In this document: positions 44,906 to 56,324 of the stretch, piece after piece
How positions within the stretch are numbered: the first letter of the stretch is position 1
Layout of the letters: each line of letters begins with the position of its first letter
Assembly (NCBI RefSeq): GCF_013337115.1
Contig: NZ_SGWE01000004.1
Coordinates: forward strand, 1,374,001 to 1,438,000
Origin: Deinococcus sp. JMULE3
GTDB taxonomy: Bacteria; Deinococcota; Deinococci; Deinococcales; Deinococcaceae
DNA: 64,000 nucleotides
Direction: 5' to 3'
Notes under the pieces: generated by a model
Seen by the model: the letters and a program-made list of their open reading frames with translations, nothing else
Databases searched by the model: none
What the model was told of the DNA's origin: nothing
Position numbers and translations under genes: made by a program

Positions 44906-45967
44906 ATGATGGAACCTGTCACCCTGGCGCATGTGGCGCGCGAAGCGGGCGTATCGCCCAGCACCGTGTCACGCATTCTGAACGGCACGGCCAACGTGAC
45001 GCCAGAAAAACGCGCCCGGGTCGAATCCGTCATCACCCGCCTGAACTACCGCCCCAACCCGCAGGCGCAGGCGCTGGCCGGGGGGCGCAGCCTGACCATC
45101 GGCGTGATCACCCCCACCCTGAACTCCACCTTCTACGGCGAGGCGCTGGCCGGGATCGAGGCGGCGCTGAACGACACGCCGTATCACCCGATCGTGATCA
45201 GCGGCCAGTGGCGCACCGAGCGCGAGCAGGAGGCCCTGGACCTGCTGCTGGCCCGCCGGGTGGACGCCGTGATCATGATGGGCGGCATCCTCGACGACCA
45301 GATCCTGACCCACGTGGCGCGACGGGTGCCGCTGATCGCCGTGGGCCGCGACGTGCGCGGACTGGATCACAGCTGCATCGTGCTGGACAACATCAAGGCC
45401 ATGCAGCAGGTCGCCCGCCACCTGCTGGACCTGGGGCATACGCAGTTCGCGTACATCAGCGGCGCCGAGCGGCAGCAGGACGCCATGGAACGCCGCGTGG
45501 CCTTCCTGGACTACCTGGAAGCGCATGGCGTGACCGTCCCCGCCGAACTGATCCAGGTGGGCCGCTACACCGAGGAGGGGGGCCTGGAGGCCGCCGAGGC
45601 GATCCTGAACACCGGGCGGCCCTTCACGGCGCTGGTGTGCGCCAACGACCAGATGGCGCTGGGTGCGCGGCTGGCGCTGTACCGCCGGGGCGTGAACGTG
45701 CCGGGCGACGTGTCCCTGACGGGTTTCGACGACGTGTTCACGTCCTCGCTGATGACGCCGCCCCTGACGACCGTGCGGCAGGCGATCTACGACATCGGCG
45801 TGATGGCCGCGCGTGAGGCGCTGAACCTGCTGGACGGTCAGCCGGTGGTCAGGCAGGTGTTCGAACCTGAACTGATCGTCCGTGAATCCACTGCTCCCCC
45901 GGCCGTCCCGCGTCGTGCGGGCCGCGCGAAGCGGGGGGTGACAGCCATGAGCACCCCCGATGGCTGA
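44906..45967 (+). CDS. LacI-family regulator of the oligosaccharide importer
   Basis: The 353-residue protein has the LacI helix-turn-helix (TLAHVAREAGVSPSTVSRIL) and hinge (RPNPQAQALAGGRS), then an effector domain (TIGVITPTLNSTFYG; GFDDVFTSSLMTPPLTTV). It precedes the importer and hydrolase genes and probably binds the two TGAAAACGCTTTCA-type sites, one before its own gene and one before the binding-protein gene. The inducer is probably a xylooligosaccharide or related sugar (inference). Confidence 0.92.
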   Translation: MMEPVTLAHVAREAGVSPSTVSRILNGTANVTPEKRARVESVITRLNYRPNPQAQALAGGRSLTIGVITPTLNSTFYGEALAGIEAALNDTPYHPIVISGQWRTEREQEALDLLLARRVDAVIMMGGILDDQILTHVARRVPLIAVGRDVRGLDHSCIVLDNIKAMQQVARHLLDLGHTQFAYISGAERQQDAMERRVAFLDYLEAHGVTVPAELIQVGRYTEEGGLEAAEAILNTGRPFTALVCANDQMALGARLALYRRGVNVPGDVSLTGFDDVFTSSLMTPPLTTVRQAIYDIGVMAAREALNLLDGQPVVRQVFEPELIVRESTAPPAVPRRAGRAKRGVTAMSTPDG

Positions 45968-45997
45968 ACGGCCCCTGACGATCACTCACACCTCACC

Positions 45998-46011
45998 TGA
46001 AAACGCTTTCA
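45998..46011. promoter_or_regulatory. LacI-type operator before the binding-protein gene
   Basis: TGAAAACGCTTTCA lies 19 bp before the ATG at 46031. It shares 12 of 14 bases with the site at 44818-44831. Confidence 0.75.
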
Positions 46012-46030
46012 AACCGACCTGGAGGTCACC

Positions 46031-47278
46031 ATGAAGAAATCCGCCGCGTTCGCCCTCGCCACCGCCCTGCTGCTGAGCACCGCCCACGCCCAGGAAAAAG
46101 TCACCCTGACGGTCGCCGCCTTCCCCAGCCTGGACAGCGCCATCAAGGCCATCCTGCCCGCCTGGACCAAACTGCACCCCAACGTCACCATCAACCTGCA
46201 GGCGCAGCAGTTCGCCGACCACCACAACGCCATGACCACCGCGCTCGCCACCGGCCAGGGCCTCCCCGACGTCATGGCCATCGAGATCGGCTACGTCGGC
46301 AAGTTCGCCGAAGGCCAGGGCCTGGAGAACCTGAACAGCGCCCCCTACAGCGCCGCGCAGTACAAGAAGCTGTTCACGCCCTTCACCATCGCGCAGGCCA
46401 CCAGCGCCGACGGCCGCTTCATCGCCATGCCCACCGACATCGGCCCCGGCACCTTCTTCTACCGCAAGGACGTGCTCGACAAGGCCGGCGTGAACCCCCT
46501 GACCATGCAGAGCAGCTGGGAAAACTACATCGCCAGCGGCAAGAAGATCAAGCAGAAGACCGGCGCGTACCTCGTGAACACCGCCGCCTCCGTGTACAAC
46601 CTCGTCATCCGCACCAACCTCAAGACCGGCGAGGGCATCTACTTCGACAACAAGAACAACCTGCTCGTCGGGCCCGACAACGCCCGCTTCGTGCGCGCCA
46701 TGACCCTCGCCAAGCAGGTCCGCGACGCCGGCCTGGACGCCAAGATCGGCGAGTGGAGCAACGAGTGGTACGACGCCTTCAAGAAGGGCACCGTCGCCAC
46801 GCAGTTCAGCGGCGCGTGGCTGCAGGGCGCCCTGCAGAACTGGATGGCGCCCGACACCAAAGGCCTGTGGCGCGTGCAGAACCTCCCCGAACGCGGCTTC
46901 GCCTCCTGGGGCGGCAGCTTCTACGCCGTGCCCAGCAAGGCCAAGAACAAGCAGTGGGCCTGGGAATTCATCAAGTTCATGACCCTGAACCAGGGCTCCC
47001 AGATCACCGCCTTCAAGGACAACGGCGCCTTCCCGGCGCTGATCGCCGCGCAGAAGGACAAGGCCTTCGGCGAACCCGTCGAGTTCCTCGGCGGCCAGAA
47101 AGCCCGCGTGCTGTGGCGTGACGCCGCCGCCAAGACCAAGCCGATCGACGTGAACAAGTACGACTCGATCGCCGACCAGATCCTCCAGACCGAACTGACC
47201 AACGTCCTCGAGCAGGGCAAGGACATCAAGCAGGCGCTCACCGACGCCCGCGCCCAGATCGCGCGCCGCGCCCGCTAA
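46031..47278 (+). CDS. Carbohydrate ABC transporter substrate-binding protein
   Basis: The 415-residue protein has a signal peptide (MKKSAAFALATALLLSTAHA) and the type II (CUT1) binding-protein fold, with PDVMAIEIGYVGKFAEGQG, FSGAWLQGALQNWM and PERGFASWGGSFYAVP. GGAGG precedes the ATG. It captures oligosaccharides, by context xylo-oligomers, and delivers them to the two permeases downstream. A strong hairpin after the stop probably raises its level relative to the permeases. Confidence 0.93.
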   Translation: MKKSAAFALATALLLSTAHAQEKVTLTVAAFPSLDSAIKAILPAWTKLHPNVTINLQAQQFADHHNAMTTALATGQGLPDVMAIEIGYVGKFAEGQGLENLNSAPYSAAQYKKLFTPFTIAQATSADGRFIAMPTDIGPGTFFYRKDVLDKAGVNPLTMQSSWENYIASGKKIKQKTGAYLVNTAASVYNLVIRTNLKTGEGIYFDNKNNLLVGPDNARFVRAMTLAKQVRDAGLDAKIGEWSNEWYDAFKKGTVATQFSGAWLQGALQNWMAPDTKGLWRVQNLPERGFASWGGSFYAVPSKAKNKQWAWEFIKFMTLNQGSQITAFKDNGAFPALIAAQKDKAFGEPVEFLGGQKARVLWRDAAAKTKPIDVNKYDSIADQILQTELTNVLEQGKDIKQALTDARAQIARRAR

Positions 47279-47290
47279 CACCCCACGCCC

Positions 47291-47332
47291 CGGGGGGACG
47301 CGCGCCGGATCATGCCCGGCGCGCGCCCCCCG
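47291..47332 (+). terminator. Intraoperon hairpin after the binding-protein gene
   Basis: CGGGGGGACGCGCGCCGG and CCGGCGCGCGCCCCCCG pair with one bulge. Such hairpins between binding protein and permease genes usually reduce read-through or protect upstream mRNA. Confidence 0.65.
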
Positions 47333-47354
47333 CACTCACGCAAGGACGTCCCAC

Positions 47355-48284
47355 ATGTCACAGCGAACCGCTCCCCGCGCGAGCTGGAGTTACACCCGCT
47401 TCCAGCAACGCTTCGCGCCGTACCTGTTCGTCAGTCCCTTCTTCATCCTGTTCGCCGTGTTCGGCCTGTTCCCGCTGCTGTTCAGCCTGTTCCTGGCCTT
47501 CCACCTGTGGAGCCCGCTGGACGGCATGGGCAACTGGAAGTTCGTGGGCTTCGAGAACTTCACGCTGGCCCTCGGCCCCACCGACATGTTCTGGAAGAGC
47601 CTGAAGAACACCCTGTGGATCGGGCTGCTGTCCGGCATTCCGCAGCACCTCGTGGCGCTGCCGCTGGCGTTCATCATCCACCACAGCCTGCGCCGCTTCC
47701 AGGGCACCCTGAGTACCGTCCTGTTCCTGCCGTACATCACGAACGCCGTGGCGATCGCCATCGTGTTCGCCACGCTGTACTCCGAACGGCTGGGCATCCT
47801 GAACTACCTGGGCGGCCTCGTGGGCCTGGACCCGGTCCGCTGGCTGGGCGACCCGAACATGGTGCCGTACTCGGTCGCGGCCGTCGTGTTCTGGCGCTAC
47901 GTCGGGTGGAACACCGTGCTGTACCTCTCGGGCCTGCAGGCCATCAGCGAGGACGTGTACGAGGCCGCCACCGTGGACGGCGCGAACGGCTGGCAGAAAT
48001 TCTGGTACATCACGCTGCCGCTGCTGCGCCCCATGATGTTCTACGCCTTCACCCTGACCATCGTGGGCAGCATGCAGCTGTTCGAGGAACCGTTCATGCT
48101 GCTCAACGACGGTGGCGGCAGCGGCGGCGCGGGCCTGACGAGCGCCATGCACATCTTCAACACCGCGTTCCGCGACCTGGACATGGGCTACGCCAGCGCC
48201 ATGAGCTGGCTGCTGTTCCTGGCGATCTTCGCCATGAGCATGCTGAACAACTACCTGTTCTCCCGCGACGGAGGGAAAAAATGA
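47355..48284 (+). CDS. Carbohydrate ABC transporter permease (MalF type)
   Basis: The 309-residue membrane protein has six or seven hydrophobic helices. The first is PYLFVSPFFILFAVFGLFPL and the EAA loop is EDVYEAATVDGANGWQKFW. It pairs with the next permease (overlap ATGA at 48281-48284) to form a CUT1 importer. No ATPase gene is present in the operon, so a shared MsiK/MalK-type ATPase elsewhere is needed. Confidence 0.93.
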   Translation: MSQRTAPRASWSYTRFQQRFAPYLFVSPFFILFAVFGLFPLLFSLFLAFHLWSPLDGMGNWKFVGFENFTLALGPTDMFWKSLKNTLWIGLLSGIPQHLVALPLAFIIHHSLRRFQGTLSTVLFLPYITNAVAIAIVFATLYSERLGILNYLGGLVGLDPVRWLGDPNMVPYSVAAVVFWRYVGWNTVLYLSGLQAISEDVYEAATVDGANGWQKFWYITLPLLRPMMFYAFTLTIVGSMQLFEEPFMLLNDGGGSGGAGLTSAMHIFNTAFRDLDMGYASAMSWLLFLAIFAMSMLNNYLFSRDGGKK

Positions 48285-49177
48285 CCACCACCCCCGCGCA
48301 GCGCGCCGCGCCCGGCCCCCGACCCCGCCGCGCCCGGCTCCCGTGGCAGCGCGTGCCCATCTGGGCACTGATGCTCCTGGCGTGCTTCCTGTCGGTCGTG
48401 CCGTTCTACCTGATGTTCGTGTGGGCCTCGCACCCCAGCGCGGAGGTCTTCACCTTCCCGCCGCACCTGTGGTTCGGGGACGCCTTCCTGAGCAACTTCC
48501 AGGGCCTGATGCAGGTCACCGACGGTCAGGCGCCCCGGCAGTTCTGGAACTCGCTGTACATCGCGCTGGTCTCCACCCTGACCACGCTGTTCTTCTGCTC
48601 GCTGGCCGGGTACGCCTTCGCCATGTACGACTTCCGCGGCAAGGGCGCGCTGTTCGGGTTCATCCTGGGCACCATGCTCATCCCGCCGCTGGTGATGGAC
48701 ATTCCCAGCTTCCTAGTCATGAACAACTTCCTGGGCTGGGTCGGCGAGCCGCGCGCCCTGTGGGTGCCGGGCATGGCGAATGCCTTCGGGATCTTCCTGA
48801 TGCGCCAGTACATCTCGTCGGCGCTGCCGCGTGAACTGATCGAGGCGGCCCGCATGGACGGCGCGACCGAGTTCGGCATCTACCGTCAGGTGGTCCTGCC
48901 GCTGATCCGCCCGATCCTGGCGACCCTGGGCGTCGTGACGTTCGTGGGCGCGTGGAACAACTTCAAGGGCGCGCTGATCATGAAACTCAGCGAACCCGAC
49001 ACCATGACCCTGCCGCTGAGCCTGCGCCGACTGGGCGGCGGCGCCACGAACGTGAACGTCGACTGGGGCGCGATCATGATGCTGGTCGTGATCACGGTCA
49101 TTCCGCTGCTGATCGTGTTCCTGCTCGCCAGCCGTCAGGTGATCAGCGGCCTGACGAGCGGCGCCGTCAAGGACTGA
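48281..49177 (+). CDS. Carbohydrate ABC transporter permease (MalG type)
   Basis: The 298-residue membrane protein has an Arg-rich N-terminus and six helices (WALMLLACFLSVVPFYLMFV first). The EAA loop is RELIEAARMDGATEFGIYRQV. Its ATG overlaps the stop of the preceding permease. It forms the second half of the importer channel. Confidence 0.93.
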   Translation: MTTTPAQRAAPGPRPRRARLPWQRVPIWALMLLACFLSVVPFYLMFVWASHPSAEVFTFPPHLWFGDAFLSNFQGLMQVTDGQAPRQFWNSLYIALVSTLTTLFFCSLAGYAFAMYDFRGKGALFGFILGTMLIPPLVMDIPSFLVMNNFLGWVGEPRALWVPGMANAFGIFLMRQYISSALPRELIEAARMDGATEFGIYRQVVLPLIRPILATLGVVTFVGAWNNFKGALIMKLSEPDTMTLPLSLRRLGGGATNVNVDWGAIMMLVVITVIPLLIVFLLASRQVISGLTSGAVKD

Positions 49178-49181
49178 AGCC

Positions 49182-50450
49182 GTGCGCCGCGCCCTGCACT
49201 CCCTGACCCTGGCCGCCGCCCTGACGGGCACGCTGGCCGGGGCGGGGCAGGCCGTGACCGTCACGCCCGCCCCCGGTGAGTCCCGCCCCCTGGACGCACC
49301 GCTGCTGGGCGGGCCGGGCTTCAACCTGGGCAACTGGATGCCGGTCGTGGAGGCGCTGCCCGAACTGCGCGCCCTGCGCCCCGCGCTGCTGCGCTGGCCC
49401 GGCGGGAACATCGGCGACGAGAACGACCTGACCCGCGCCGCGCTGCAGACCCTGAAGACCAACTGGACGCTGCTGGGCGAGCCGGACCTGATCGTGCAGA
49501 CCCGCGTGTTCACGCGCGGCGGCGTGGGCCGCGCCGCGCCGGAGGACGCCGCGCAGGCCGTGCGGGACGCCCGCGAACTGGGCCTGCGCGTGGCGTACTG
49601 GGAGATCGGGAACGAACCCGACCTGTACGCCACGAACCGCAGCGACCCCAGCTGGACGCCGGAGAAATACTGCGCCACTGTGCGGGCGCAGCGTGCGGCG
49701 ATCCTGGCCGCAGACCCGCAGGCGCGCATTGCCGGGCCCGCCACGAGCAACCCAGGCGCGTTCCTGGACGAGGTGCTGCGCGGGTGCGCGGACGCCTTCG
49801 ATCTGGTCACGTACCACCTGTACCCCACCGACGGCGGCGCGACCGACGAGGCCGCGCTGGCGAGCATCGAGCGCGTAACGGGCAGCGTGGCGCACCTGCG
49901 CGAACTGTGGGCCGACCCGCAGCGCAACCCGACCGCGCAGGGCCGACCGCTGAATCTGGCCGTGACCGAGTTCGCGCTGTCGTGGCGCACCGACCGCGCC
50001 CGGCACCTCAGCGACGCGCTGGGCGGCCTGTGGGCGACCGAGGCCACGCTGCGCTTCCTGGAGGCTGGCGTCCGGCCCGCGTACTTCGCGCTGATGGGCG
50101 TCGGGAATCACGGACTGCTGGACGACGCGGCCTTCCCGCGCTTCGGGTACGGCGCGCTGCGCGAGGCCACCCAGTTGCGCGGCCAGAGCTTCCCCGTGAG
50201 CGGCGACGACCCGCGCGTGTGGCTGCACGCCGCCACCGACGGCGACCGCCTGACCCTGCTGGCCCTGAACACGGGCACCGCGACCCTGCCGCTGACCCCT
50301 CAGCTGGACGGCTGGCAGCTCATCGGCGCGAAGACCGTCACCCCGGCGGGCGTGGACGCGGACCGCTTCCCCACCGCGCTGAACCTCACCCTGCCGCTGA
50401 AGCTGGCGCCCCAGAGCGTCACGCGCGTCGTGTTCCGGCGCGCGCCCTGA
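49182..50450 (+). CDS. Secreted clan GH-A glycoside hydrolase (family uncertain)
   Basis: The 422-residue protein starts with GTG 4 nt after the permease stop and has a signal peptide (RRALHSLTLAAALTGTLAGA). It is a TIM-barrel enzyme with the acid/base Glu in YWEIGNEPDLY (about 148) and the candidate nucleophile Glu in LAVTEFALSW (about 267). A C-terminal beta domain follows. The NEP motif and layout suit GH39, GH51 or GH79-like enzymes acting on xylose, arabinose or uronic acid side groups. Family assignment needs a profile search. Confidence 0.75.
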   Translation: MRRALHSLTLAAALTGTLAGAGQAVTVTPAPGESRPLDAPLLGGPGFNLGNWMPVVEALPELRALRPALLRWPGGNIGDENDLTRAALQTLKTNWTLLGEPDLIVQTRVFTRGGVGRAAPEDAAQAVRDARELGLRVAYWEIGNEPDLYATNRSDPSWTPEKYCATVRAQRAAILAADPQARIAGPATSNPGAFLDEVLRGCADAFDLVTYHLYPTDGGATDEAALASIERVTGSVAHLRELWADPQRNPTAQGRPLNLAVTEFALSWRTDRARHLSDALGGLWATEATLRFLEAGVRPAYFALMGVGNHGLLDDAAFPRFGYGALREATQLRGQSFPVSGDDPRVWLHAATDGDRLTLLALNTGTATLPLTPQLDGWQLIGAKTVTPAGVDADRFPTALNLTLPLKLAPQSVTRVVFRRAP

Positions 50451-50491
50451 CCCCCACCTCTCCCCTCCCCCACCTGCACTGGAGTTCTGCC

Positions 50492-51864
<1,373 letters not shown>

Positions 51865-51868
<4 letters not shown>

Positions 51869-53529
51869 CGGACACCCTCGCGGCAGCCCAGCCCAGCACG
51901 GGAACCCCCCCGGCGCCCGCCACGGTGCCTGCCACGGTGACGGTCACGAACCCGGTCCTGCCGGGCTTCCACCCGGACCCCAGCCTCCTGCGGGTCGGGG
52001 AGGACTACTACCTGGCGACGAGCACCTTCCAGTGGTACCCGGGCGTGGCGATCTACCACTCGCGGGATCTGGTGCACTGGCGGCTGGCGGCGCGCCCGCT
52101 GGCGCGGCTGTCGCAGCTGGACATGCGCGGGAACGCCGATTCGGGCGGCATCTGGGCGCCGTGCCTGTCGCACGACGGGGAGCAGTTCCACCTGATCTAC
52201 ACCGACGTCAAAAGCTGGGGCGTGGGCGAGCCGTTCAAGGACAGTCACAACTATCTGGTGACCGCGCCCGACATCGAGGGGCCCTGGAGTGAGCCGGTGT
52301 ACCTGAACTCCAGCGGCTTCGACCCCAGCCTCTTCCATGACGTCGCGGAGGGCGGGGACGGGCGTAAGTGGCTGCTGAACATGCTGTGGGACCACCGCGC
52401 GGGCCGCAACCCCTTCGCGGGGATCGTGGCGCAGGAGTACAGCCCGGCCGAGGGGCGGCTGGTGGGGCCGCGCACGACCATCTTCACCGGCACCCACCTG
52501 AAGGTCACGGAAGGCCCGCACGTGTACAAGAAGGACGGCTGGTACTACCTGCTGACCGCCGAGGGCGGCACGAGCTGGGAGCACGCCGTGACCCTGGCCC
52601 GCTCGCGCGAGCTGCTCGGGCCGTACGAGGTGCACCCTCACAACCCGCTGGTCACGGCGGTGGACGACCCCGGCCTGCCCATCCAGAAGTCCGGGCACGC
52701 CAGCCTGACCGACACCCCGGACGGCCGGTGGGTGATGGCGCACCTGTGCGGCCGCCCCCTGACCCCGCGCGGTGAGTGCCCGCTGGGGCGCGAGACGGCG
52801 CTGCAGGGCCTCGACTGGCCGGAGGGCGAGTGGCCGCGCCTGAGCCAGGGCGGGCACCACCCGGCGCTGCACGCCACGCTGCCCGCGCTTCCCTCCCACC
52901 CCTGGCCGGAGGTGCCTGCTCGCGACGACTTCCGGGGCGAGGCGCTGCGCCCCGAGTGGCTGACGCTGCGCGCCCCTGCCGCCGAACTGGGCGTGCACCT
53001 GGAGGACGGCGGGCTGGTGCTGCCGGGCCGCGAGGCGCTGATGAGCCGTCATCACGTGGCGCTGGTGGGCCGCCGCCTCCAGAGCCTGCACGGGCGGCTG
53101 CGGACCGAGCTGAGCTTCGATCCGCGTGACTTCCAGCAGATGGCGGGCGTGTGCGCGTACTACGACAGCCGCAACTGGGTGTACGCGCGCGTCAGCCGGG
53201 ACGAGACGGCGGGCCGCGCGCTGAACGTCACGAGCTGCGAGAACGGCGTGTACCGCGAGCACCTGACCCAGGACGTCCCGCTGGGCGACCTTGGCCGCGT
53301 GGGCCTGGAGGTCCGGTACAGCGGCGACACCTTCGGCTTCGCGTATCAGGTAGCGGGGGGCGGGTGGAAGCCGGTCGGGCCAGCGTTCAGCGCGGGCCTG
53401 CTGAGCGACGAGCACTGCGGCGGCCTGAGCTTCACCGGGACGTTCCTGGCCCTGACCTGCCAGGATCTCAGCGGCGAGCGGCGCGAGGCGACCTTCCACT
53501 GGGCCGAGTACACCGAGGGAGACGCATGA
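51865..53529 (+). CDS. Glycoside hydrolase family 43 beta-xylosidase
   Basis: The 554-residue protein has a five-bladed GH43 domain with the base Asp in HPDPSLLRVGEDYYLATS, the pKa-tuning Asp in NSSGFDPSLFHD and the acid Glu in KVTEGPHVYKK. A C-terminal beta-sandwich follows (about 360-554) as in XynB3-type xylosidases. It starts with GTG overlapping the GH1 stop (GTGA). There is no signal peptide, so it acts on imported oligomers. Its stop overlaps the GH3 start. Confidence 0.93.
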
Positions 53530-55709
53530 AACGACCCGTTCTGGCCCTGCTGACCGCCACGCTGGCCGCGCAGGCCGGTGCCCTGACGGATCAGGCGGCG
53601 GCCGAGGCGCAGGCCCGCGCGATCCTGCCCCGCCTGACCCTGGACGACAAGATCGGGCAGGTCAGCATGGCGCACGTGTTCCGCTTCACCGAGGGGGGCC
53701 GCAGTGCGCCCATCCGAGGAGACGCGGACGCCACCTTCCGCGCGCTGAGGCCCGGCACGCTGCTGAACGGCGGGGGGGACGCGCCGCAGCCGAACACGCC
53801 GCGCGGCTGGGCGGACTTCCTGGCCCGCCTGGACACGCTGGGCCGCGCGAACAACCCCGCGAATCTCCCGGCGGTGTTCGGGACGGACGCGGTGCACGGC
53901 GTGAACAACGTCCCCGCCGCGACCCTCTACCCGCACAACCTGGGCCTGGGGGCGGCGTTCGACCCGGCCCTGACGCGCGAGGTGGCCCTGGCGACCGCGC
54001 AGGACCTGCGCGCCCTGAACATGGGCTGGACGTTCGCGCCGGTCGCGGACGTGGGCCGTGACCCCCGCTGGGGCCGCTACTACGAGACGTTCGGGGAGTC
54101 CCCGTGGCTGGTCGCGGATCAGGTGGAGGCCAGCGTGGACGGCCTGCAAGCCGGTGGCGTGGCAGCCACCCTGAAGCACTTCGCGGGGTACGGGCTGCCC
54201 AGCCTGGGGATGGACCGCGCGAACGCCGAGATCAGCGCCCGCGCCCTGCACGAGGTGTTCCTGCCGCCCTTCCGGGCGGGCATCCGCGCCGGGGCGCTGA
54301 GCGTCATGGCGAACAGCGGCAGCGTGAACGGCGTCCCCGTGCATGCCTCGCCCGCGCTGCTGACGGACCTGCTGCGCGGCGAACTGGGCTTCCAGGGGCT
54401 GCTCGTCAGCGACTGGAACGACATCGAGCGGCTGATCACGACCTACCGCACCCACACCGATCTGGTGCGGGCGGCGGCGGCCAGCGTGAACGCGGGCATC
54501 GACGTGTACATGGTCCCGAACAGCGTCGAGGCGTACCAGAACGCCCTGCGGGAGGCCGTGCAGACCGGACTGGTCAGCGAGGCCCGCCTGGCCGAGGCAA
54601 CCCTGCGCGTCCTGACCTTCAAGGCCCGCCTGGGCCTGCTGGACGCCCCACTGACCGGCAGCGGGGTGCTGAACGACCACCGCGACCTCGCCCGGCGCGC
54701 GGCGGCGGCCACGCTGACGCTGCTGGAGAACCCGGCGGACACGCTGCCGATCCGTCAAGGCCGCATGCTCGTCACCGGGCCCGCGATGGACAGCGCCGCG
54801 ATCCAGCTGGGCGGCTGGAGCGTGAACTGGCAGGGCGTCGGCAAGGGCAACGTGCCGGACGTACCGAAGGTCGCCACGCTGGCCCCCGCGCTGAAGGCGT
54901 CGGCCCCGGCGGGCGTGACCGTCAGCGCCCTGCCGGAGACCAAGCGCCCGCAACTCCTGACCGCCGCGAAAGGGGCGGACGTGATCGTCGTCGCGGTCGG
55001 CGAGGCGCCCGGCGCGGAGTGGCAGGCGAACAACCCCGCGCTGAGCCTGCCGGACGGGCAGATCACGTTGCTGCGCGACCTCCTCGCCACCGGGAAACCC
55101 GTCGTGGCGGTCCTGATGGCCGGGCGACCCCTGATCCTGCCCAGTGACGTGCAGTCGCGCCTGTCGGGGCTGGTCATGGCGTACCTGCCCGGCACGCAGG
55201 GCGGCGCGGCCCTGGCCGACGCGCTGTACGGCCGCGCGGGCTTCCCCGGCCGCCTGCCGTTCACCTGGCCGGACAGCCTGACCCAGGTGGGCCTCTGGAG
55301 CGACCGCCCCGCCGAGGGCGCCGGCGAGACGCCGCTGCCGCTGTACCCGCTCGGGTACGGCCTGGACTACACGACCAGCGTCGCCCGCGACCTGACCGTC
55401 ACGCCCGGCCCGGATGGCGTGACCGCGCAGGCCACCCTGACGAACACCGGCGAGCAGGCGGGCACCGTGACGGTCCTGCTGCGCGCCGCCCTGCCCGCCA
55501 GCGGCGCCCTTCAGGCCACCTCGCGCCCGGTCGGGGTGCTGCGCGCCACGCTGAACCCCGGCGAGAGCCGCGCCGTGCAGGTCAGCGTGCCCCACGAACG
55601 CCTGAGCAGCTGGGTCGGGGACGCCTACGGCCCCGGCGCGTGGCAGCTCCTGCCCGGCACGTACACCCTGAGTGCCGGGGACGGGAAGGCCACCCTCAGC
55701 CTGCCGTGA
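53526..55709 (+). CDS. Secreted glycoside hydrolase family 3 beta-glucosidase/xylosidase
   Basis: The 727-residue precursor has a signal peptide (MKRPVLALLTATLAAQAGAL) and the GH3 order: an N-terminal barrel with FGTDAVHGVNN, SMDRANAEISARALHEVF-like helices and the nucleophile Asp in GLLVSDWNDIE. An alpha/beta domain and a C-terminal fibronectin-like domain (from about 610) follow. It removes terminal beta-sugars outside the cytoplasm. The ATG overlaps the GH43 stop, so the last three hydrolases are translationally coupled. Confidence 0.93.
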   Translation: MKRPVLALLTATLAAQAGALTDQAAAEAQARAILPRLTLDDKIGQVSMAHVFRFTEGGRSAPIRGDADATFRALRPGTLLNGGGDAPQPNTPRGWADFLARLDTLGRANNPANLPAVFGTDAVHGVNNVPAATLYPHNLGLGAAFDPALTREVALATAQDLRALNMGWTFAPVADVGRDPRWGRYYETFGESPWLVADQVEASVDGLQAGGVAATLKHFAGYGLPSLGMDRANAEISARALHEVFLPPFRAGIRAGALSVMANSGSVNGVPVHASPALLTDLLRGELGFQGLLVSDWNDIERLITTYRTHTDLVRAAAASVNAGIDVYMVPNSVEAYQNALREAVQTGLVSEARLAEATLRVLTFKARLGLLDAPLTGSGVLNDHRDLARRAAAATLTLLENPADTLPIRQGRMLVTGPAMDSAAIQLGGWSVNWQGVGKGNVPDVPKVATLAPALKASAPAGVTVSALPETKRPQLLTAAKGADVIVVAVGEAPGAEWQANNPALSLPDGQITLLRDLLATGKPVVAVLMAGRPLILPSDVQSRLSGLVMAYLPGTQGGAALADALYGRAGFPGRLPFTWPDSLTQVGLWSDRPAEGAGETPLPLYPLGYGLDYTTSVARDLTVTPGPDGVTAQATLTNTGEQAGTVTVLLRAALPASGALQATSRPVGVLRATLNPGESRAVQVSVPHERLSSWVGDAYGPGAWQLLPGTYTLSAGDGKATLSLP

Positions 55710-55716
55710 AGACGGA

Positions 55717-55753
55717 CGGAGGCGGCCCCCGGATCACCTGGGGGCCGCCTCCG
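55717..55753. terminator. Bidirectional terminator
   Basis: CGGAGGCGGCCCCCGG pairs with CTGGGGGCCGCCTCCG (one wobble) between the convergent GH3 and GNAT genes. Confidence 0.75.
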
Positions 55754-55754
55754 C

Positions 55755-56303
55755 CTAGCGGTTCAGCAGCGCGGCGCGCACCTGCGGCCATTCCTCCGCG
55801 ATGATCGAGTACATGACGGTGTCGCGCTGCGTGCCGTCCGGGCGGGGCATGTGCTGGCGCAGGACGCCCTCGCGGGTCGCGCCGAGGCCCTCGATGGCGC
55901 GCTGGCTGCGGGTGTTCAGGATGTCCGTCTTGATCTCCACGCGCAGGATGCCCATCGGCCCGAAGGCGTGGTCCAGGAGCAGGCGTTTGAAGGTGCGGTT
56001 CGCGGGCGTACGCATGAACGCCGGGGCCAGCCAGGTGCTGCCGATCTCCAGGCGGCGGTGTCCCGGGCGCATCTCCATGAATCGGGTGGCGCCCGCGAGT
56101 TCGCCGTTCACGAGCTTCACGAACGGCATCTGGTCGTCGGCCTCCAGCGCCCCGGTGTAGTAGCGTTCCTGGGTGGGGAAGGTGCCCATGCGGGCGTACT
56201 CGGCTCCGTGCGCGGCGGCCAGCGCCAGCAGCGGCCCGGTGTCCGCGTCGGTCAGGGGGCGCAGGGTGTACGGGCCGTCCGCAAGGGTGAGGTCGTGGCG
56301 CAT
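55755..56303 (-). CDS. GNAT-family N-acetyltransferase (RimJ/RimL-like)
   Basis: The 182-residue protein has the GNAT fold with EIGSTWLAPAFMRTPANR (acetyl-CoA loop region) and RVEIKTDILNTRSQRAIEGLGATREGVLRQH, the C-terminal pattern of RimJ/RimL-type and detoxifying acetyltransferases. Substrate unknown. TACAGT ends 6 nt before the ATG on the minus strand (leaderless). Confidence 0.9.
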   Translation of the reverse strand: MRHDLTLADGPYTLRPLTDADTGPLLALAAAHGAEYARMGTFPTQERYYTGALEADDQMPFVKLVNGELAGATRFMEMRPGHRRLEIGSTWLAPAFMRTPANRTFKRLLLDHAFGPMGILRVEIKTDILNTRSQRAIEGLGATREGVLRQHMPRPDGTQRDTVMYSIIAEEWPQVRAALLNR

Positions 56304-56324
56304 GGCGTCACTGTACGGGGTGGG

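Noticed and set aside
44698..45036. Minus-strand open frame across the divergent region into the LacI gene.
   Set aside because: It overlaps the clear helix-turn-helix coding region in another frame and has no family features or start signals.
47312..49177. A 621-residue permease fusion.
   Set aside because: Its first half is an out-of-frame reading of the first permease. The real second permease starts at 48281 with an ATGA overlap.
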